Source: Aalborgiella sp963841045 (GTDB lineage: Bacteria; Pseudomonadota; Gammaproteobacteria; Burkholderiales; Burkholderiaceae_C). From it: a DNA stretch of 64,000 nt. The notes under the pieces are model-generated. The model was not told where the DNA came from and made no database searches. It saw nothing but the letters and a program-made list of their open reading frames with translations. Position 1 is the stretch's first letter. Each line of letters opens with the position of its first letter. Made by a program: the position numbers and the translations under genes. Below are positions 9,233 through 19,349 of the stretch, piece by piece. Location of the stretch: NCBI GenBank assembly GCA_963841045.1, contig CAWJBD010000003.1:124001-188000 (forward strand). Direction: 5' to 3'.

Positions 9233-10210
9233 CTACATCAACAAATGTTCGCCAGCGTTGTCACCGCCTAAGATGACATAGTTCACTTTGCGAATATCCA
9301 ATAATTTAGTGCCACCAGAATAGCTGATGGAGCTTTGCACGTCTTGCTCCATCTCAATCAAGGTATCACTCAACTTGCCTTTGATGGGCTCTAAAATGCG
9401 CTTGCCTTCGACATGTTTGTACTCGCCTTTGTTGTGATCAGAGGCGGAGCCGTAATATTCCTTGAATAAATCACCATCGACTTCCACCGTTTTGCCAGGG
9501 CTTTCTTCGTGTCCAGCCAACATGGAACCAATCATCACCATCGATGCGCCAAAGCGAATCGATTTGGCTATGTCGCCATGTTCACGGATACCGCCATCTG
9601 CAATGATGGGTTTGGTCGCCACACGGGCACACCACTTCAATGCACTGAGCTGCCAGCCACCTGTACCAAAACCAGTTTTTAATCGCGTGATGCACACCTT
9701 GCCAGGGCCAATACCCACCTTGGTTGCATCGGCACCCCAGGTTTCTAAATCGATGATGGCTTCTGGTGTACCCACATTACCCGCAATAATGAAGGCAGAT
9801 GGCAGATTCTCTTTCAAGTACGTAATCATGTTTTTCACACTGTCAGCATGGCCATGGGCAATGTCGATGGTGATGTAGTCTGGGCTTAAACCTTGTGCTT
9901 TGAGTTGATCTACCGTGTCGTAATCAGCCTGCTTCACACCCAGTGAAATTGAAGCAAAAACACCCGCATCGCGCATGTCTTTGACGAATTGAACATTGTC
10001 AATATCAAAACGGTGCATGACATAGAAATAGCCATTTTTTGCCATCCACACACACAAAGGCACGTTGACCACGGTTTTCATATTGGCAGGAACTACGGGA
10101 ATACGAAACTTGCGTCCTCCCAGTTCAATGCCCGCGTCGCATTCTGAACGACTCAGCACACGGCATTTGCGTGGCAGTAACAATACATTGTCGTAATCAA
10201 AAATTTCCAT
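9233..10210 (-). CDS. guaC: GMP reductase
   Basis: NADPH-dependent deamination of GMP to IMP in purine salvage. The 325-residue protein has the IMPDH/GMPR barrel: start FDYDNVLLLPRKC, PVVPANMKTVV, ITIDIAHGHADSV, and the catalytic loop GIGPGKVCITRLKTGFG with the nucleophilic Cys at about residue 173. ADGGIREHGDIAKSIRFGASMVMIG binds phosphate. No CBS domains are present, which separates it from IMP dehydrogenase. The length fits the Firmicute-like GuaC type. About 200 bases separate it from the gene upstream, leaving room for its own promoter. Confidence 0.93.
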   Translation of the reverse strand: MEIFDYDNVLLLPRKCRVLSRSECDAGIELGGRKFRIPVVPANMKTVVNVPLCVWMAKNGYFYVMHRFDIDNVQFVKDMRDAGVFASISLGVKQADYDTVDQLKAQGLSPDYITIDIAHGHADSVKNMITYLKENLPSAFIIAGNVGTPEAIIDLETWGADATKVGIGPGKVCITRLKTGFGTGGWQLSALKWCARVATKPIIADGGIREHGDIAKSIRFGASMVMIGSMLAGHEESPGKTVEVDGDLFKEYYGSASDHNKGEYKHVEGKRILEPIKGKLSDTLIEMEQDVQSSISYSGGTKLLDIRKVNYVILGGDNAGEHLLM

Positions 10211-10328
10211 TGCCTCAAGCCCTTCAGATTTTTCTCACCCTCATTTGGCGAGATATTTAAAAAATATGACCAATTTGTAAGAGCATTTGGATTGAGGTCG
10301 GTACTTTGACTTATCAAAAAATAAGGCC

Positions 10329-10361
10329 AAAAAAAACCGAGCCACAATTGCTTGAGCCCGG
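10329..10361 (-). terminator. Intrinsic terminator after the alcohol dehydrogenase gene
   Basis: On the minus strand the stem CCGGGC/GCTCGG (one G-T pair, about 10337-10361) is followed by a run of eight T (plus-strand A, 10329-10336). It lies about 55 bases after the dehydrogenase stop and isolates it from guaC. Confidence 0.75.
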
Positions 10362-10415
10362 TGATTGATTCTATCAGCTTCTGAAATCAGCGCAAAACAG
10401 ATTTATTTCTGAACC

Positions 10416-11551
10416 TTACATTGCTGCCAACAACATTTGTTCGTAATCTTGCGCTGTGGCGATTCGTGGATTCGTTTTATGGCAATGGTCTTGCATGGCA
10501 CCGTGGATGATTTTTTCAAACCAATCACGCTGCACACCCATTGCCTGCAAACCAGATGGCAAGCCAAGCCGGGCATTCATGTCTTGAATGGCTTCAGGTA
10601 TGTCGCTTCCCGACTTTAAACCCATGGCGTGTGCCATACGGTCTAAACGGTGTTCATTATGTACGCTGGGTGCTGTGGCATTGAATCTGACAACTGCTGG
10701 CAAAAACATGGCGTTCAAAGTGCCATGATGCAAGCGTGGATCAACCCCACCCAAACTGTGGCTTAAGCTGTGCACACAGCCTAAACCTTTTTGAAATGCC
10801 ATGGCGCCTTGCATGGATGCACTCATCATGTTCAAACGCGCCTCTAAGTCATTGCCATTGCTGGTCGCACGCGCAATATGCGCCCAAGCACGCGTTAATC
10901 CATCTAAACCAATGCCATCTGCAGGTGGATTGAATGCTGGTGCCATAAAAGTTTCCATGCAATGCGCCACAGCGTCCATTCCTGTAGCTGCCGTCAGCAT
11001 GGGGGGCAATCCCAAGGTCAATTCGGGGTCACAAATCGCCGCCTTGGGCAGCAAATGCCAAGAGTGAAAACCCAATTTACGGTGGTCATCCACAATCAAA
11101 ATGGCACCACGTGCCACCTCGCTGCCTGTACCGCTGGTTGTGGGTACAGCAATGATCGGTGCAACACGCTCTGTGATGCGGGGTGAACCGCCTTCTATGG
11201 TGGCATAAGTTGACAGAGCGCCCTCATGCGTTGCGGCTATCGCTACACCTTTGGCACAGTCAATTGAAGAACCGCCGCCCACCGCGATCAAACCGTCGCA
11301 GTTATTTTTGATGTACAATCTGCAGCCGCCCTGACCGACGTTTCAGTAGGGTTGGATGGGGTTTGATCAAACACCACCGGCTTCAAACTTGTCATTTGCT
11401 GCAGGGCTTTATCCAAAATGCCAGCGGCTTTGACACCTTGATCCGTCACGATCAGCGGTCGGGTGATGCCAACCCTATCGCACTCTTGTTTGAGCAACTT
11501 GATAGCGCCGGGTTCAAATTGAATATGGGTGAGGTAGTAAATATAGGCCAT
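10416..11551 (-). CDS. Iron-containing alcohol dehydrogenase (one frameshift)
   Basis: A group III NAD(P)-dependent alcohol dehydrogenase of about 380 residues. The N-terminal piece (HIQFEPGAIKLL, PLIVTDQGVKAAG) and the main piece (DGLIAVGGGSSIDCAKG, PTTSGTGSEVARGAIL) join near 11317 if one missing base is restored (AAAD-[V/L]-YIKNNCDGL). Likely metal ligands are the Asp of GMDAVAHCMETF and the histidines in VHSLSHSLGG and HHGTLNAMFLP. Unlike the other frameshifts here, this one fits a lost base. ATG 11551 (MAYIYYLTHIQFEPGA) is the best start. The substrate is unknown; it is monocistronic with its own terminator and divergent from uvrD. Confidence 0.85.
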
Positions 11552-11614
11552 ACGACATTGTGCCCGATTTAGCTTCAAAGTGGGTCAACCCACATCACCA
11601 CCTACAATATCGCT

Positions 11615-14173
11615 ATGTTTTCCGATACCAATATTCCCCAGTCGCAAAATAACCCCTTGCTGCAAAACCTTTACTGAACAATCTGAATCCCACAACTAGC
11701 TGCTGTCACGTTGCCTCATGTCCATGCCTTGATATTGGCAGGCGCCGGCTCTGGAAAAACACGGGTGCTGACCACACGCATTGCCTGGCTCTTGCAAACA
11801 TCGCAAATCACGCCGGGTGGTGTGATGGCGGTGACCTTTACCAACAAAGCGGCAAAGGAAATGATGACGCGCTTGAGTGCCATGTTGCCCATCAATGTGC
11901 GGGGCATGTGGATTGGTACTTTTCATGGCCTGTGCAATCGCTTGCTGCGCACCCATTACCAAGCGGCAAATTTACCGCAAAGCTTTCAAATATTGGATAC
12001 GCAAGACCAATTGAGTGCCATCAAACGTCTGTGCAAGCAGTTCAATGTGGACGACGAACGTTATCCACCCAAACAATTGATGTGGTTCATTGCCGGCTGC
12101 AAAGAAGATGGTCAGCGCCCCAAAGACGTTGAAACCAGAGACCCCGATACACGCAAAAAAACCGAGCTGTACCAACTCTACGAAGACCAATGCCAACGCG
12201 AAGGTGTGTGCGATTTTGGCGAGTTGATGTTGCGCAGCTACGAATTGTTACGGGACAACGAGCCGATTCGGTCACATTACCAACGCCGTTTCAGGCATAT
12301 CTTGATTGACGAATTTCAAGACACGAATCGCTTGCAATATGCGTGGATCAAAATGCTGTGCGGTGGTTTGGACACCTTGCATGCGACTGCGCAACACAAT
12401 TTCCAAGCCACGGGTTGCGTGATGGCGGTGGGCGACGATGACCAAAGCATTTACGCATTTCGCGGCGCGCGTGTGGGCAACATGGCTGATTTTGTGCGCG
12501 AATTTGATGTGCAACACCAAATCAAGCTGGAAGAAAACTACCGCAGTGGCAGCAACATTTTGGATTCGGCCAACGAGCTCATCAGCCACAACAGTCGCCG
12601 TTTGGGTAAAAACCTGCGTACCAGCCAAGGGCCAGGCGAGCCCGTGCGCGTGGTGGAATCCACCAGCGATTTTGCCGAAGCCACATGGATAGTCGATGAA
12701 ATCAAACAACTGGTGCGTGGTGATGGCGTGGATGGCAGCATGGATAAAAAAGAGATCGCCATTCTCTACCGCAGCAACGCCCAAAGCCGCGTGATTGAAA
12801 CCGCACTGTTCAATGCCGCCATGCCTTATCGCGTGTATGGTGGCTTGCGCTTTTTTGAACGCGCTGAAATCAAACACGCCCTCGCCTATTTGCGTTTACT
12901 GGAAAACCCGCGCGATGACACCAGCTTTCTGCGGGTGTTGAACTTTCCACCACGCGGCATAGGCGCACGCAGCATTGAACAATTACAGGATGCCGCTAAA
13001 GCAGCGAATTGCGCTTTGAGTGAAGCGGCTTCATTTCTCAGTGGTAAAGCAGGTGCCAATATATCAGCATTTGTCGCAAAAATTGACGTGATGCGCGAAC
13101 AAACGCATGGCGCCACCTTACGTGAAATCATTGAGTTGGTGCTGGACAGCAGTGGTTTAATTGACCATTACAGATTGGATCGCGAAGGCGAAGACCGCAT
13201 CGAAAATTTGGAAGAATTGGTCAATGCCGCCGAAAGCTTTGTCACCATCGAAGGCTTTGGCAAACATGCGGTTGCCATGCGTGATGGAATACGACATGAA
13301 GGTCCAGATGCCAAGTTGACACAAAGCCCAGCCAGTCAAGGTTTGAGTGTTGATGATGTGAATTTATTGGCCAGCGAAGTGGTGACGAACTTGGATGAGA
13401 CTGGATGTTCGACTGAGCCTGTGAAGACAACGCAACTTCGCGAGGCACTAAGCATCGATGCCGCACTGGATGCCGAATTCGCCACTGGCGAAACCATGTC
13501 GCCGCTGAACGCCTTCTTGACCCATGCGGCACTGGAGTCTGGCGACAACCAAGCCCAAGCCGGGCAAGATGCCATTCAGTTGATGACGGTGCACGCTTCC
13601 AAAGGTTTGGAATTTGATTGTGTGTTCATTGGCGGTTTGGAAGAAGGCTTGTTTCCGCATGAAAATTCGCTGACCGATGCGGGTGGCTTGGAAGAGGAAC
13701 GCCGCTTGATGTACGTCGCCATTACCCGCGCGCGCAAGCGTTTGTACTTGAGCCATTCTCAAACCCGCATGTTGCACGGTCAAACACGCTACAACCTGAA
13801 GAGCCGCTTCTTCGACGAACTGCCAGAAGACGCATTGAAATGGATCAGTCCCAAAACTTCAGGCTTTGGTTCTGGCTTCAATACTGCTATCAATTCAGGA
13901 GCATATAAGGCATATAACACGCCGGATAGAGGCCAATTTGGCACTAAGAACTCAGTCAATTATGAGCGTTTTGCTAGTCCACCTGTGCCCGCCCAAAAAG
14001 CAGAACCCGCACACGGCTTGCGGGCTGGCATGCAGGTCTTTCACCCAAAGTTTGGTGAAGGCAAATTGCTAACCTTAGAAGGCACCGGCGATGACGCCAA
14101 AGCCCAGGTCAGCTTCAATCGCCACGGCACCAAATGGTTGGCGCTCAGTGTTGCCAAGCTGACACCGATTTAG
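11615..14173 (+). CDS. uvrD: UvrD/PcrA-type DNA helicase (5' end disrupted)
   Basis: A superfamily I 3'-5' helicase for nucleotide excision and mismatch repair. The open frame from TTG 11711 contains Walker A (AGAGSGKT), VTFTNKAAKEM, TFHGLCNRLL, the DEXX box ILIDEFQDTN, GDDDQSIYAFRGA, LEENYRS, LMTVHASKGLEFDCVF and VAITRARKRLYL, then a C-terminal tail (MQVFHPKFGEG...) like the RNA-polymerase-binding part of PcrA/UvrD. The expected Q-motif (LNPxQLAAVTLP) is encoded just upstream but broken by small shifts: from ATG 11615 two in-frame TGA codons occur at 11675 and 11684. Repeat copy 2 lies in the linker before the C-terminal tail. Confidence 0.9.
13886..13934 (+). repeat. 48-bp interspersed element, copy 2 (inside uvrD)
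   Basis: Reads GCTATCAATTCAGGAGC, then AAGGCATATAACACGCCGG and TAGAGGCC. It is diverged from the consensus but colinear. It is translated in frame as about AINSGAYKAYNTPDRG within the low-complexity linker after the helicase core (about residues 726-741 from the TTG start). Confidence 0.75.
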
Positions 14174-14899
14174 CGCAAAATTTGCATTCCTATTGGTATC
14201 AAAATAGATGCCAGCAGCACTTGTACAGCCAAAGCCAAAGCGGCATAAGCACCGGCATCAGCATTCACTTGCAAGGCGCGCGCAGCACCAATGCCGTGTG
14301 CAGCGGTTCCCAGTGCGAAATCCGCGCTGGCTCCAGCCTAGTGGGTCTGTTTTGATACCAAAAAAATCAAAAATGTATTTGGCGCTGATTGCACCAATCA
14401 TGCCTGTTAAGACAGCAAAGACCGCAGCCAATGCAGGAATGCCGCCAATTTGTTGTGCCACCCCCATGGCCACAGGCGCAGTGACAGACTTGGGAACCAT
14501 TGATAGAAGCACTGTCATTGGTAAACCCAATAACTTACCTAATATGAATGCACTTGCGATTGCAGCTACTCCTCCCGCCAGTGCAGCAAAAAGCAATTCT
14601 CGCCAAGCATTTTTCAAAGCAGCTCTGCGTAGCCATAAAGGCCATGCCAAAGCAACTACTGCCGGCCCGAGCAGTACGTGAATGAACTGCGCACCCGCAA
14701 AGTAAACGGGGTATTGGATGCCTGTTAGCAAGAGGATGCTTGCAATGAAGAGTACAGACCACAATACGGGATTGGCCCATGGTGCATGATTGAATTGGCT
14801 ATAAATCGCTTGGGCCAACACATAGACAATCACTGTTGATGTCAGCCCAAATAGCGGGCCAGTTGTCAGATACACCCACAGTTCAACAAAATCTAACAT
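14170..14899 (-). CDS. lrgB: LrgB/CidB family membrane protein (one frameshift)
   Basis: A multi-pass inner-membrane protein of the LrgB family, which works with LrgA in export of small organic acids or control of murein hydrolase activity. The reading from 14899 runs through hydrophobic segments and the family motif SMVPKSVTAPVAMGVAQQIGG. Near 14338 one extra G shifts the frame; downstream the correct frame gives FALGTAAHGIGAARAL and a last membrane segment ending IPIGMQILR, with TAA at 14170-14172. Restored length is about 242 residues, normal for the family. The stop overlaps the convergent uvrD stop. Confidence 0.88.
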
Positions 14900-14917
14900 C
14901 GGTATAGTGTTCTAGTG

Positions 14918-15331
14918 TTATTTCGTTTTTTGCAACCAACGCAAAACGAGCGCGGTAACTGACAAACCAGCCCACGTCGACAAGACCAAAACCAACGCGA
15001 TGCGCCAGCCATAGGTATCAAAGATACCCAAATGCGTCATGACACCCACACCGACAGGGACAAATAGCAAGGAGAGGTGGGTCAATAAAAATTCGGCACA
15101 ACTGGATACGGCAGTCTGCACGGCACGCCAGCGAAGTGCTACCAATAAAAACAACATGCCTAAAACGGGACCAGGGACAGTCAAACCGAATTGCCTCACC
15201 AACAATTCACCAATTGTTTGCAATGCCAGCAACCATGCAAACCCTCGCAGTGCGAACATGGAACCTGCATTGCTTGGTGCAGTGGTGCTTGTTGAGCTGA
15301 CTTGCTGTGTATGGCGCTCGTCAGCTTTCAT
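14918..15331 (-). CDS. lrgA: LrgA/CidA family membrane protein
   Basis: A 137-residue holin-like membrane protein, partner of LrgB. After a polar N-terminal stretch of about 25 residues come four hydrophobic segments. The family motif LTVPGPVLGMLFLLVAL and the conserved LLFVPVGVGVMTHLG are clear. It is 18 bases upstream of lrgB on the same strand, so the two form an operon. No regulator (LytR or LysR type) is adjacent. Confidence 0.9.
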   Translation of the reverse strand: MKADERHTQQVSSTSTTAPSNAGSMFALRGFAWLLALQTIGELLVRQFGLTVPGPVLGMLFLLVALRWRAVQTAVSSCAEFLLTHLSLLFVPVGVGVMTHLGIFDTYGWRIALVLVLSTWAGLSVTALVLRWLQKTK

Positions 15332-15355
15332 GCATTGGCCACAATATAGAAAAAA

Positions 15356-17764
15356 TCACTTAGCTTTTTTCAAGGCCTCGCACGCCATCAAAATACGCTC
15401 TGGCGTGGCAGGTGCGTCCATGAAGACGGGGACTTTGTGGTTGGCGCTGGCGCTCACTGCATCGCGAATGGCGAAGTAAGCGGACAAGGCCAGCATCAAT
15501 GGTGGTTCACCCACAGCTTTGCTTTTGAAGGGTGTGGGTCTGACATTGGCACCGTCAAACAAAGTCACGTTGAAATGCTCGGGTACATCGCTGGCGACGG
15601 GAATTTTATAGGTGCTGGGGCCATGCGTTAAAAGTTTGCCTGCACCCAAACCGTTGGCATCTTTCTTCATGTTCCAAATGCATTCTTCCATGGTCAACCA
15701 ACCCATGCCTTGCACGTAGCCGCCTTCGATTTGGCCTTTGTCGATAGCTGGGTTGATGGACTGGCCAGCATCGTGCACGATGTCGACCTTTTGCAACCAC
15801 CATTCGCCAGTGCGGGTGTCGATCTCGACTTCTGTCACCGCCGCGCCATAGCAATAGTAGTAAAACGCTTTGCCTTGCAAGGTCATGAAGTCGTATTTGA
15901 TGTCAGGTGTCATGTAGAAGCCGGTCACTGACAAGCCCACACGGTCTAACCATGCTTGCTTTGCCAAATCTTTCCATTCCACGCTGTTCTTAGTGTCATT
16001 TTGACCTGTAGCCAGCGTATTAATTGCCTGTCCTGCTATGAATTTAATAGCATTCACATCACAACCCAGCATGCGTGCTGCCACGGGTGCAAGGCGTGCG
16101 CGCATTTGGTCGCAGGCATTGTTGATGGCAGCGCCGTTGATGTCGGCACCGCTGGATGCGGCGGTGGCTGAAGCGTTCGGAACTTTTTGCGTGTCTGTAC
16201 CAGTGACGCGAATAAAGCTGACAGGAATGCCCAAACCATCTGCCGCCACTTGTGCCATTTTGGTGTTCAGGCCTTGGCCCATTTCAGTGCCACCGTGGTT
16301 GACGCTGACTGAGCCATCCATGTAAATGTTCAAGAGCGCACCACCTTGATTCAACATGGTGGCGGTGAAGCTGATGCCGAATTTCAATGGCACCAAGGCC
16401 AAACCTTTTTTACGGTACTTATTGGTTTTATTGAATTGATCGACTTCAACTTTGCGCTGGCGGTAGTTGGACTCTGCTTCCACTTGCGCCATCACTTTGT
16501 CACCCACCCAGTCTTCAATTTGTTGACCGTATTGGGTGGTTAAGGTGGCAGGGTTGCCTGACACTTTGGGGTCTTGGTACAAATTGGCTTGGCGCACATC
16601 CAGCGGGTCTTTGCCCAGCTTTTGCGCGATTTGTTCGATGATGGTTTCGATGGCAAACATGCCTTGCGGTCCACCAAAGCCACGGAAAGCGGTGGCGCTT
16701 TGCATATTGGTTTTGCAGCGGTGGCTGATGATGGACAAGTTTGGCAAGTAGTAGCAATTGTCAATGTGCAGCACGGCGCGGTCGTTCACCGGGCCAGAAT
16801 AATCGGTGCTGTAGCCGCAGCGCGATGCCAAGACCACGTCCACGCCCAAGATGCGGCCGTTGTCGTCAAAACCAACTTCGTAGTCGGCCCTGAAATCATG
16901 GCGCTTGCCGGTGATCATCATGTCGTCATCACGGTTCACACGCAGCTTCACGGGCTTTTGCAATTTAAACGCAGCCAATGCGGCGCTTTGTGAAAAGATG
17001 CTGGAGTTGCCCTCTTTGCCACCAAAGGCGCCACCCATGCGGCGGCAAATCACCTCCACATCGTTGGTAGTCAAGTTCAATGCTGCAGCCGCTTCGCGTT
17101 GGTTGCCATCTGGGTGCTGGGTAGAGACGTACAAAGTCAGCTGCCCACCTTCACGCGGCACCGCGTAGGTGATATGGCCTTCTAAATAAAACTGCTCTTG
17201 CTGGCCGCAGGTGGTTTGGCCTTTGAAACTGTGTGGCGCATTTTTAATCGCCTCTGCGGGTTTACCGCGAGTGATGCCTTTGGGTGGCATCACAAAACTG
17301 TTGGCCGCCATGGCTTCGTCGATGGTCAAAATAGCGGGCAGTTCTTTCACTTTCACCACCGCTTTTTTGGCGGCTTCGCGGGCATAGAGCATATCCCGCG
17401 CCACCACCACTGCGATGGCTTGACCTATGAATTCGACCTTGCCAACAGCTAAAAATGGATCGTCGTGCACAATCGGTCCGCAATTGTTTTCACCCGGAAT
17501 ATCGGCTGATGTGTAGACTGCCACCACGCCGTGCTCTGCCAATATGGCAGCGCGGTCTATGCCCTCGCCGATCAATTCGCCATGCGCGACGGGTGATAAC
17601 ACCAAGGCTGCATACAGCGTGCCGCGCACTTCAGGAATATCGTCGGTGTAAACCGCTTCGCCAGTCACGTGCAAGCGTGCAGACTCGTGCATCAAGTCCA
17701 TGCCTAACGATTGCTCAGGAACAGTTTGGATAGGGTTTAGGTTTTTCACAGCGGCATCCATCAT
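15356..17764 (-). CDS. xdhB: Xanthine dehydrogenase, molybdopterin-binding subunit XdhB
   Basis: The large subunit holds the molybdenum cofactor that hydroxylates hypoxanthine and xanthine to urate. The 802-residue protein has ARLHVTGEAVYTDDIPEVRGTLYAALVLSPVAHG, the entry domain GQAIAVVVA, EGHITYAVP, RRMGGAFGGKE, MQSATAFRGFGGPQGMF and the active-site Glu region SKAVGEPPLMLALS. It overlaps xdhA by four bases (ATGA), implying translational coupling. Repeat copy 3 is embedded in frame at about residues 572-587 (NAIKFIAGQAINTLATG). No xdhC maturation gene is visible in the window. Confidence 0.95.
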   Translation of the reverse strand: MMDAAVKNLNPIQTVPEQSLGMDLMHESARLHVTGEAVYTDDIPEVRGTLYAALVLSPVAHGELIGEGIDRAAILAEHGVVAVYTSADIPGENNCGPIVHDDPFLAVGKVEFIGQAIAVVVARDMLYAREAAKKAVVKVKELPAILTIDEAMAANSFVMPPKGITRGKPAEAIKNAPHSFKGQTTCGQQEQFYLEGHITYAVPREGGQLTLYVSTQHPDGNQREAAAALNLTTNDVEVICRRMGGAFGGKEGNSSIFSQSAALAAFKLQKPVKLRVNRDDDMMITGKRHDFRADYEVGFDDNGRILGVDVVLASRCGYSTDYSGPVNDRAVLHIDNCYYLPNLSIISHRCKTNMQSATAFRGFGGPQGMFAIETIIEQIAQKLGKDPLDVRQANLYQDPKVSGNPATLTTQYGQQIEDWVGDKVMAQVEAESNYRQRKVEVDQFNKTNKYRKKGLALVPLKFGISFTATMLNQGGALLNIYMDGSVSVNHGGTEMGQGLNTKMAQVAADGLGIPVSFIRVTGTDTQKVPNASATAASSGADINGAAINNACDQMRARLAPVAARMLGCDVNAIKFIAGQAINTLATGQNDTKNSVEWKDLAKQAWLDRVGLSVTGFYMTPDIKYDFMTLQGKAFYYYCYGAAVTEVEIDTRTGEWWLQKVDIVHDAGQSINPAIDKGQIEGGYVQGMGWLTMEECIWNMKKDANGLGAGKLLTHGPSTYKIPVASDVPEHFNVTLFDGANVRPTPFKSKAVGEPPLMLALSAYFAIRDAVSASANHKVPVFMDAPATPERILMACEALKKAK
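16003..16051 (-). repeat. 48-bp interspersed element, copy 3 (inside xdhB)
   Basis: On the minus (coding) strand it reads GCTATTAAATTCATAGC, then CAGGCAATTAATACGCTGG and CTACAGGTC. It is in frame with xdhB and adds about 16 codons without stops. Confidence 0.85.
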
Positions 17765-19257
17765 GCAGCCTCCTTCACATTGGATGTTGACTGGGTGGCT
17801 TCTTCAATGAATTGCATCACCAAATTACGCGCCACCAATGAGCGATAAGCCCAAGTGGCACGCAAACCGTCGCGTGCGGGGAAGCTGCTGGTGATGGCCG
17901 CATCCAAAGCATCATTTGTGATGTTAGCCGGCGTATTGCCTTCAATGATTGCTTCTAATTTAGGAGCACGACTGGGGTATGGCGACAAGCCGTTGTAAGC
18001 CAGTTTGACATTTTTGAACTTGCCATTCACCAGTTCAAAATTCATGGCGCAAACCGTGGCTGAAATGTCTTGGTCAAAACGTTTACTGATTTTGTGGGCG
18101 CGGAAAGTGCTTCCAGTTGCAGGTTGAGGAATGACCACTGTTTCAATGAACTCACCTTCAACCAACACACTTTTCTTCATGCCGGTGTAAAAGTTTTCTA
18201 ATTTGACTTCGCGGGTTTTGTCGCCTTTGCGCAATTGCAATGTCGCACCCAATGCCAACAGGCAAGGCATGGAATCGCCAATCGGCGAGCCGTTCGCAAT
18301 GTTGCCCGCCAAAGTGGCGGTAGAGCGTATCGGTGGTGATCCAAATCGGCGTAACACCTCGGCAAAATCGGGATAGGCTTGGCTGACCAAATCTTGCACC
18401 TGCGTGAGCGACACCGCTGCACCAATGTGCCAAGCTTTGTTTTTCACACTGATGCTTTTCATCTCAGCCACATTGCCCACGTACAGCACATGGTCAGGGC
18501 GAACGAATTGTTTGTTCACTTGCAAACCAATTTCTGTGCTGCCGGCAACGATGGTGGCTTTGGGGTGCTTTTGCAAATAATCAGCCACTTCGTCAACCGT
18601 GGCAGGCGCTACAAATTCATTGCCTTTTTTGGTGCGCAAAACGGGTTGGACGATGATGTCGCCATCCAAGCTAAAGGTTGGAACTTTGGCGCGGCGAATT
18701 TCTTTCAACAACGCAATGTCTTGTTTGTCTTCTAGCTTGAGCGCTGCGGGACTGCTGCTGCAAGCTTGCATGGTGGCATCCACAATGGGCTTGTAGCCGG
18801 TGCAACGGCACAAATTGCCGCTCAAAGCGTCGTTGATTTGTGTGCGTGAGGGATTGGGTAATGTTTGTACCAAACCTGTCAAACTCATCACAATGCCCGG
18901 TGTGCAAAAACCGCACTGTGTACCAAAACACGTCGCCATGGCCTCTTGTACAGGGTGCAAAGTGCCATCGGCGCGTTTCAGGCTTTCCACTGTTTTCAGT
19001 GATTTGCCATCGAGCGATGGCAGCAATTGCATGCAGCTGTTGGTAGAAATGTAGTTCACGCCATCGCCAGCTGCATTCATTTCGCCCACCAACACCACGC
19101 AAGCACCGCAATCGCCCTCGGCACAGCCTTCTTTGGTGCCGGTGCGGTGCAAATCCTCGCGCAAATAATCTAAAACGGTGGTTGTGCGGCGCACACCCAC
19201 GGCTTCCACAATTTTGCCGTCCAGGACAAAGCGAACGGTATTGGTAACTTGGCTCAT
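17761..19257 (-). CDS. xdhA: Xanthine dehydrogenase, iron-sulfur/FAD subunit XdhA
   Basis: The small subunit passes electrons from molybdenum through two [2Fe-2S] clusters to FAD and NAD. The 498-residue protein has the plant-type cluster Cys45, 50, 53 and 75 (EGCAEGDCGACVV...SCMQLL), and the second cluster with CGFC (115-118) and CRC (150-152). The FAD-binding domain follows from about residue 195 (ATIVAGSTEIGLQVN, GSPPIRSTATLAGNIANGSPIGDSMP). It is the first gene of xdhAB. A 92-base gap with a small hairpin (19289-19312) separates it from puuD upstream, and all three are probably transcribed from the puuD promoter. Confidence 0.95.
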   Translation of the reverse strand: MSQVTNTVRFVLDGKIVEAVGVRRTTTVLDYLREDLHRTGTKEGCAEGDCGACVVLVGEMNAAGDGVNYISTNSCMQLLPSLDGKSLKTVESLKRADGTLHPVQEAMATCFGTQCGFCTPGIVMSLTGLVQTLPNPSRTQINDALSGNLCRCTGYKPIVDATMQACSSSPAALKLEDKQDIALLKEIRRAKVPTFSLDGDIIVQPVLRTKKGNEFVAPATVDEVADYLQKHPKATIVAGSTEIGLQVNKQFVRPDHVLYVGNVAEMKSISVKNKAWHIGAAVSLTQVQDLVSQAYPDFAEVLRRFGSPPIRSTATLAGNIANGSPIGDSMPCLLALGATLQLRKGDKTREVKLENFYTGMKKSVLVEGEFIETVVIPQPATGSTFRAHKISKRFDQDISATVCAMNFELVNGKFKNVKLAYNGLSPYPSRAPKLEAIIEGNTPANITNDALDAAITSSFPARDGLRATWAYRSLVARNLVMQFIEEATQSTSNVKEAA

Positions 19258-19349
19258 AACAACCCTTTTGATGATTCGAAACTGAATCCCACCGATTTTA
19301 CCTGCTCGGTGGCATCCCTCATCTGGGCATTAACTTGGCGCGCTGAGGA

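Noticed and set aside
10211..10330. Possible purine riboswitch upstream of guaC.
   Set aside because: No purine-riboswitch core or paired loops could be recognised; the region is simply A/T-rich.
12272..12877. Long minus-strand open frame inside uvrD (201 residues).
   Set aside because: It is an antisense shadow of a well-supported helicase frame, with His/Ala-rich composition and no family motifs.
17920..17970. GTTAGCCGGCGTATTG followed by ATTGCTTCTAATTTAG in xdhA resembles the 48-bp element.
   Set aside because: The match is partial, and the encoded protein aligns without an insertion in the FAD subunit, so chance similarity or a very old copy cannot be told apart. Not counted.
19289..19312. 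Inverted repeat CCACCGA/TCGGTGG between puuD and xdhA as a terminator.
   Set aside because: No T-run follows, and xdhAB would lack another promoter. Treated as an intercistronic hairpin only.
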